Below, piece after piece: positions 57,400 through 64,000 of a stretch of 64,000 nt of DNA. The stretch covers positions 24,159,986 to 24,223,985 of the forward strand of contig NC_135355.1 in assembly GCF_051622035.1 (NCBI RefSeq), given 5' to 3'. Within the stretch, counting starts at the first letter, position 1. Each line of letters starts with the position of its first letter. The DNA is from Arctopsyche grandis. Lineage: Eukaryota > Arthropoda > Insecta > Trichoptera > Hydropsychidae. A program made the translations under genes and the position numbers. The notes beneath the pieces are model-generated. The model made no database searches and was not told the DNA's origin. It saw only the letters and a list, made by a program, of their open reading frames with translations.

Positions 57400-57752
57400 T
57401 AGGGTTGCCATAATTGTCAAGCATTGATACGGGACATTTAAGTGCTACATAAATAAAACATGGAAAAGTAGGTAGGTAATAGTTTATTTTAAAAAAATAG
57501 TCTTTTTTAGCCCAATCGTATTTTAACGATGATTTAACTTTTTTAATAAAATCGTTTTCCTCTATTACATGATGATAAAGTTGGGCGCAAGTCATTACAT
57601 ACCTCCTTTACGTTTTTTTTTAATTATACTGGCAAACCAAAATTGCCTCAACTGTCTCAACTGCCAGCTTATTTCTTTCATCCGACCACTGTTTTGACAT
57701 CAGGGAAAATATTCTCTCCACATTGGCATTGTGGGCTGGAATGGCAAATATA
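57400..57752 (-). mobile_element. hAT fragment, 3' end, minus strand
   Basis: The terminus TAGGGTTGCCATAATTG matches the hAT end at 43668. On the minus strand about 57640-57745 encodes IFAIPAHNANVERIFSLMSK and WSDERNKLAVETVEAIL, the hATC domain; 57510-57590 encodes the tail with KYDWAKK. It is truncated where the next transposon begins. Confidence 0.75.
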
Positions 57753-58330
57753 CAGTGCCGGTCACTGAAATTGCAACCCCTTAAATTTTACGATTTTTGG
57801 GTAATAAAACCTATAATCGTTATATATTAGGATTTTTTACTACTTAGTTATTTAAATACACATCCTTTCTTCGATTTGAGCTCATTTTCGTTTGTGGTTT
57901 TGGAGTGGAAACAATATAATTTGAAGAAACATGCCGCAGAACAGAAAAGCACATACGAAATGCAGCTAATTATATCGAATATGGTGAGTTGTGGAGAAAT
58001 TTCCTTTTATCATTTGGAGAAATTTCCGCTAGAATATGATGTTCCAAATCCACTGTCTTCAGAATCTTGAAGAAAGAACGGGAATTTGGAACGTTACAAC
58101 GAAAAAAGGGGACTGGGCCGAAACGACAGGCATCTAGGAGGGAAGATCGTTTATTGACACGCGAATCATTACACGAAAGGTTCAAAGCTGCTACAGAAAT
58201 TAGACGAGATGCTCCTTAAAGGTTTTCAATCGACATTAGTGTGGAAACTATACGTTGACACTTTAGAGATAGTGGACTTTTCGCAAGGAGACCGACGAAG
58301 AAACCGCTCCTCATGAAGAAAATGATGAAA
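57753..58330 (+). mobile_element. Second Tc1-like element remnant
   Basis: It begins after TA with CAGTGCCGGTCACTGAAATT, a Tc1/mariner-type end. Downstream broken frames encode a transposase N-terminus (MPQNRKAHTK near 57931; SIDISVETIRRHFRDSGLFA near 58225). The right side is lost before the (TA)n tract. Confidence 0.65.
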
Positions 58331-58450
58331 ATGATAAATCAAATCAATCAATACACCTGAAAACATGTATGTATTTACATATGTACATGTTTCCCACGCA
58401 AAGGTCGACTTGATCACGTTGGACCAGAGAAACTTAAATTATTTTGTATT

Positions 58451-58617
<167 letters not shown>

Positions 58618-58818
58618 GATTAAATGAAATAAACACAATGTGAATTGTGTCTATTAATGGGTAGCAAGTAGCAACTTAACAATAAAAATAATGTAAGTTG
58701 TGGGGAAAAAATCAAATAATAAAAAAAACTGTATCGCATCACACAGTTTGTGAAGCGATAATATTATGCTATCAAGCAATAAACAGTATGTTGCTTCAGT
58801 GGGAGGCGAGACGTCGAG

Positions 58819-61800
58819 ATGAAAGCTCTCATAGTGGCGATGTCGATAATTGGGCTGGCCACTCTACCTCCGGGTAATTCGGCCGTAGCAGTGATACCAG
58901 CACTCCAATTGGCTGTGAGTGCAGTTGGTGCAGTAATGCATGCTTGGACACATTTAAAAGCGCACAAAGATGTCAAGTTAGGTGACCTAGCCGGAAGTTT
59001 AAATACACTACAAGATCAGATGCAGGTCATAGACAGTGTGGTGAAGAATACAGAGGCACAAATGTACGGACTAGTGTCTCAACTGAGCAAAAACACACGG
59101 ACAGAACTGAAGCTACACGAGCTCAGCGAGCTTGTATCCCGCATCAGCTCGACTTCAAAACTTATGCACGAATATATGAAGAATCCGAACACTACAGAGA
59201 GAATAACGCTGGAAGATTTCGCAATGTGGTGTGTCTCGCACAATCCAGACTCGGTGTCAGGGCTTCTGGAAAGAATAAGCATGATTACTTCACCCGTGTC
59301 GAATCCAGGTCTTATCAATCCTGGCGTTTTGAATATGCTGTTGGAGACAATGAAGGTATACTCAGTCCGCTCTAGGAAGAGACTTAGGAAAAACGTACAC
59401 GCTATCTCTCTCACCACCTCTCGACCAATAGCATTTCGTGCAGACAGTAGAACACTATACGCGCAAAATGTCATTGGTTGAAATTGGATTGAGAAGGACA
59501 GCATATGCGTTTTACCTATATAAGTGTCATCCTATACTGGATGGACAATAATAGTAATTCTATTCAAGAGACAGGATATCGTAAATTTGGTGTGATGTTT
59601 GCTCATTCGTTACAGGAGTCGAATCATTACATGTGGGACATGCAGCAGTCACCAAATCAATTGCTATATAATATGTACAACACTATCATCTTGACAGAGA
59701 TCAAAGGATTCGCCATGATGCAGTATTCTTGGATGATTTTGAGCGTATATGGCAAAGGTTTGCGCAATGTGAATAATTATGTAGGATAGAACAAATATAA
59801 ATAAAAATGTTTCGTTGATAAACCCAAGTTAATGAGAATGAACTTTGATAAAATATAAATTTCTTTCAGTCATTATCAGGCGACGCCACAAATAAATAAT
59901 ACACAGATGTTACTTAGAAAATTAATAATAATTATAAATAAGTAACAATTTTAATATACATTTTGAAAATTAAGTCGTTTATAGTATAATATAATAATTT
60001 TTAGGTAATTTTACCATTGAATCGAAAGTATCAAAACAACAATATGAACAAAGAATAATCATGGCAGTGGCAGCTTGTAAAAGAATTATGGGAGAATCCA
60101 GTCGAGTTTTATGGAGAAATGATCCGAAGCAACACATTGAAGGTTATATTATATTTACTCGAATCAATAATTTATCACTAATAGAAATGCACTGTGGGAT
60201 GAAGACATCTCCAACACACTTGCACTTTCCTATTTTGACCGACACTCATTTATCACGACCGAGATCGAGTCTAATGGATGAATCTAAGCCAGAAAAAGGG
60301 TGTATTGTCTAATGATTAGACAGTACAACTTTTCCTTAGCTTGTGTCATACTTCATCTAAATACTTGTTCAGTACCATTCCCGTATCCGTTTCCTGTCTC
60401 TCTTTTCTATTCCATATTTCTCTAATTATTTTATTTTATTTAGGCGAAACATACATATCCTTAACTCGCTTACTACAAGGATACATCGAAAACGAAGTGG
60501 ATATGAACGGAGACGGTATGTGTCGATATAACTGCGCCTTCTATCAGTTGGCTACAAACAGGGGTTGTTTTAAGGAACAATTCTGTTCTAAACAAAAAGC
60601 ATGTAATGGAAAAATAGTCGAGTGCAAATTTGTAGAATCGGACATGAATATATGTCAATCGGTATAGTTTCTATGATAAACACAATAGCTATTATACAAC
60701 ATTAAATTCGATAACACGGACATTTCAATTCTATTAATTTGTGATTTTTTAGGACAGATATTCAAAAAGGCGTTATGAATGGATCGAATACAAAACTTCG
60801 AAAACTTATGGTCGCAAGAAAGCGTGCTCGAAATCCACCACAAAGGTATACGACTCATTTGAAGTAAAACTTTTCGATATGTGAATTTGTATGTAATTAG
60901 TAATTGAAGGGTTAAAGTCTAATAGTCAATTTAAGATTTAAGTTAATAATGAGGAATTGATCCAATAGACTTCCCAATTTTTCAATTACGCAAATATGTA
61001 CAATGTAACGAACATTTGAAGGTAAAGTCATGGTGGCGATGGCTGTTTTGGCATTGCTCTTACTGCATGTGCGTCTGTGACCAGAGTGGACCAGACTCAG
61101 ATAGATACTTTAGTTTGAAGGAGGAGCTCGCAGACGTCGCTAGGAATAAGTGAGTACATATGTTTGTATGTTTCATTTGAACGAAGTTTCGATATACCGA
61201 GATTTAAAATTGTCAATTTTAGGGTTGTTGTTGGTATGCAATTTGTAAAACTTAAACGGATAATATACATGCAAATATGCGAAGGGATACTATTGCCAGG
61301 TGGGAAGATAGATAAGGAAAGTGTAACGTGGAAAGAGATTCGTCCTATGGATTTGAAATATGCCAAAATATACAAGGAATATCATGAACTGTCGAACGAA
61401 CAGAGAGCAATCGATCTAGATGATTTGGAAGGACCCCATGGATACATAATGACAGGAGTCCGATTTAAGAAGTTAGGACCACATCTGAATTTCGAAATCC
61501 AAACAATGCCGTTCAATTTCGAAACAGGCGAATTGCATAAAGACAAGTATGTTTGGATAAGTAATGACAACACGCCAGTGACAATTAACAAGATAAGGTA
61601 TAAGCTTTTTTTTTTAAATAACAAAAATATACCAGGAATCGAATAACATGGTTTATTTCATTTAGGACACCATTGACACTAGACGCTCCAGATGTTCCAA
61701 CGATCACGAACTTACCTTCAATGCCTGATTCAGTCAACAACCAATATGTTAAATTTACACATACGGATTTTGTTAAGGATGCAGCGCAAACTACAATACC

Positions 61801-62083
61801 ATTCTTGGATAAACAACCAGTGATATCTAAAATACCAGTACCGTTGAGCGGCGCTGGTATCTATCACAAAGGTGTTTATGGTTCAGGAGGATTTGTAGCA
61901 CCTAAAATATTCACATACGATTATTCAAACCATTTTGAAGTACTGTTTAAATTAGAATCCGAAAAAGAAACACAAACGGAAAACACAGTCTCGGAAATTG
62001 AAATTATTGATGATGAAACATCCTCCTCGAATGAAGCCACCTCAGAAGGGTTTATTAATTTTTTTAACGAAAATGCAGTGTAA
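58819..62083 (+). CDS. Secreted insect protein resembling the DUF4803 family, eight exons
   Basis: Function unknown. Coding exons: 58819-59355, 59616-59757, 60005-60142, 60444-60661, 60753-60845, 61022-61149, 61223-61597, 61666-62083; frame is kept at each junction, giving 682 residues. The N-terminus MKALIVAMSIIGLATLPPGN is a likely signal peptide. Residues about 45-130 are amphipathic helix with coiled-coil character. The middle holds HYMWDMQQSPNQLLYNMYNT, a TRLLQGYIENE segment and clustered cysteines (MCRYNCAFYQL, GCFKEQFC, CHIGH-like CSYCMCVCDQ). It continues SDRYFSLKEELADVARNKVV and MQICEGILLPGG. The C-terminal 140 residues are acidic and Ser/Thr-rich. The overall pattern recalls insect DUF4803 proteins, assigned from memory of motifs. 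It is codirectional with no neighbour and sits antisense within a UBR3 intron. Confidence 0.82.
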
Positions 62084-63236
62084 TATAATTTATTTGAAGA
62101 TTATGCTTACTATAATACTTTAAGGAAAGTAAGATTTTTTTTAATCTAAGTTCAAACGTTAAGTAATAAAATTATATCTAAAATTCATGGTTTTGAAATA
62201 AAAAAAAAGATAAGACCATATATGTTATGGCAACATGTATAATATAAATGTGAAGAAATGTTAGTAAAATAAATGATATAAAAGGTCGGATGAAATAATT
62301 ATAGTACCAATCATGCAAATCAATGTTCCTTTGTCCGTCTGTACCCTCTGAACATGTCATTGAACGATCATTTAAACAACAGTGTCAAAATCAAAATCTC
62401 ACAGCTTCCATTTTAATCTATGTAGGAAATAAGTAAAAAAGTTCATAACAGAGATGGAAATTTATTAACTAGAGAATCAGTAAAAAATATTCTAGCAGCA
62501 AATCTATGGACATATAATATTATTAACTAGAGAATAAGTAAAATGATCATAGTAGCAGAATGTACAAATATTAGATTTGGAGAGCCACAGGATATCCTGT
62601 GATTAGAGTTAACTCTCAACCACAATCATATCAATTAGTCAGCTCATTAAAGGTTACATATACATACTTATTATATATTTTATACTTACTAAATATTTTA
62701 CTGATATTTATTTGAATATTAAAACGTACAATCAGAATGTGCGTATCGCGTATAAATTCAAATAAATAAATAAAAAATTTCAAGTAAATAAATAAGTAAA
62801 TTTTCCTAATCTGAGATCAACAGTCAAGAAAAAGGTAAATAGACGATAGGGAGTTTAAACATATTGGCATGTATGTGCAAACACCCATCGTAAAATAAAC
62901 ATATATACATTGCAATAATGTAACAAATAGGAAAAAAATAATGATTTATATGAATTCAAGGTGTCAAGGTGGCAATGTCACATACAGAAGGGGTGTGGAG
63001 GGCCTTGACCCCCCTCCCATCCTCCTAAAAAAAAAATAGAAAAACTTACACTAAAAATGTGAAGTAACGTTCAGTTTGACAGACAAAATAGGAGGTTATG
63101 GAAACAGAGTCGGTGATTATTCCGCACAAAGCGATCTCGCACACGTCACTAAAATTTAGATCACGGAATTTCTGGCACCCAAAAATTTCATCTACCGACC
63201 TACGGGACCTATCCAACAAACGTACTTTATTGGAAA
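62084..63236. other. 3' UTR and AT-rich sequence
   Basis: Possible polyadenylation signals (AATAAA) follow the stop at about 62166 and 62199. A foldback half-element (63112-63185) is shared with 29985-30185. No gene recognised. Confidence 0.45.
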
Positions 63237-63715
63237 CTAGTGTTGTGCCCGTTGATTTTTACGGGTGGTTTTGAAAATGAATTGAAACACGAATAAAAAT
63301 AAAGTTATATGTTATATAAGTATAATGTAAGGTAATTTGTAGGCGCACGTACACGTAATATTAATCGTAATAAAAAGTGGCACATTATACACTTAGCGAT
63401 CTAACCCGTTCGAAATGATGAACGAATGTGTGTGTGTGTGCATCTCTAGAATCCAGAATCAAATGGCTGGTTTCGGAAAGAAATTGATGCACGAATTAGA
63501 AATTACGAAGTGATACATTTTGTGCATCACCGACGCCACTAGCACCTCCGGCGCCCTGGGGGCTTTGCCCCCAGCGCCCCCGACGCCCAGAGCGCCTCCG
63601 GCCCTTCGGGGTCTTCGCCCCCGCGCCCCTCTGACACCTCCGGCGCCGGCAATTCGGTCAAATTTCGGAAGAGGCTTTTCAGAAAAGCCTCTAAATAAAT
63701 TCCAGTGATAATAAT
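63237..63715 (-). mobile_element. Helitron-like element with GC-rich core, right boundary uncertain
   Basis: The left edge reads A|CTAGTGTTGTGCCCGTTG, then a stem-forming ACGGGTGG (reverse Helitron 3' end), homologous to 13764. A GC-rich repetitive block (63530-63650; CGCCCTGGGGGCTTTGCCCC) resembles the core of the 22786 Helitron. The 5' TC end is not certain. Confidence 0.5.
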
Positions 63716-63762
63716 TTGTTTTTCGTGCGATATATTAGTTATGAATTACTTTTTTTATCACA

Positions 63763-63850
63763 CAGCTTTACTTACGTGTGCGCGAGCAGGATATAAGGGG
63801 ATATCACCTAGTCCTCTTGTATCCTGCTCTCACATACGTTAGTAAGGCTG
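63763..63850. repeat. Short palindromic element
   Basis: CAGCTTTACTTACGTGTGCG and GCGAGCAGGATA on the left pair with TATCCTGCTC and CATACGTTAGTAAGGCTG on the right. The GCGAGCAGGATA core also occurs in the arms of the MULE-like foldback family. Confidence 0.7.
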
Positions 63851-64000
63851 GGCGACAAAAATATGGGGATTTCCACGCACGTCACTGGTAGAGATATTCT
63901 ATTATCAGCGTACAGCACCGACAAGGAAAGGTTAATAATGAGTTCACCGCTCTGATTGAATCACAAATCGTAAATATGTCGTTCTAAAATTAGCCTATTC

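Overview
The window is insect nuclear DNA. It is AT-rich, its genes are split by many short GT-AG introns, it carries long (TA)n tracts, and it is loaded with insect-type DNA transposons (hAT, Tc1/mariner, MULE-like foldback elements, piggyBac-like elements, Helitrons), non-LTR retrotransposon remnants, a tRNA-derived SINE and a solo LTR. The insect order cannot be fixed from the sequence alone. No bacterial, organellar or viral gene was seen.

Four multi-exon protein-coding genes can be rebuilt exon by exon. (1) A class I unconventional myosin of the Myo1D type, plus strand, 16 coding exons and 991 residues. Exon 1 lies at 3031-3119, separated by a ~20.7 kb transposon-filled intron from exons 2-16 at 23859-27883. 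(2) A FoxJ2/3-class forkhead transcription factor, plus strand, five coding exons between 33882 and 38679 (385 residues), with a likely non-coding first exon in a GC-rich island near 31.3-31.5 kb. (3) The E3 ubiquitin ligase UBR3, minus strand, the last 23 exons (54690 down to 48111, 1445 residues). The N-terminal part with the UBR box lies beyond the right edge. (4) A secreted insect protein resembling the DUF4803 family, plus strand, eight exons at 58819-62083 (682 residues). It appears to lie inside a large UBR3 intron on the opposite strand.

Between the genes the sequence is mostly mobile-element debris. Several insertions can be defined to the base by target-site duplications: a 1.67 kb hAT at 5673-7344 (8-bp TSD), a 1.46 kb hAT at 43668-45128 (8-bp TSD), two foldback elements with 9-bp TSDs at 21498-21860 and 30555-30930, a solo LTR at 32516-32947 (4-bp TSD), a Tc1/mariner element at 55579-57271 (TA), and a Helitron at 22786-23366 (A^T) inserted into a piggyBac-like element. 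Two insertions are nested in a repeat that has a second, uninterrupted copy in the window, so the pre-insertion site can be read directly.

The four genes show no obvious shared pathway. Their proximity looks like ordinary eukaryotic gene order, not an operon-like system. I found no convincing new molecular system. The most notable points are the nested secreted-protein gene, the nested transposons with readable empty sites, a duplicated splice acceptor in UBR3, stop-free in-frame introns in the myosin, and a candidate alternative first exon for the myosin.
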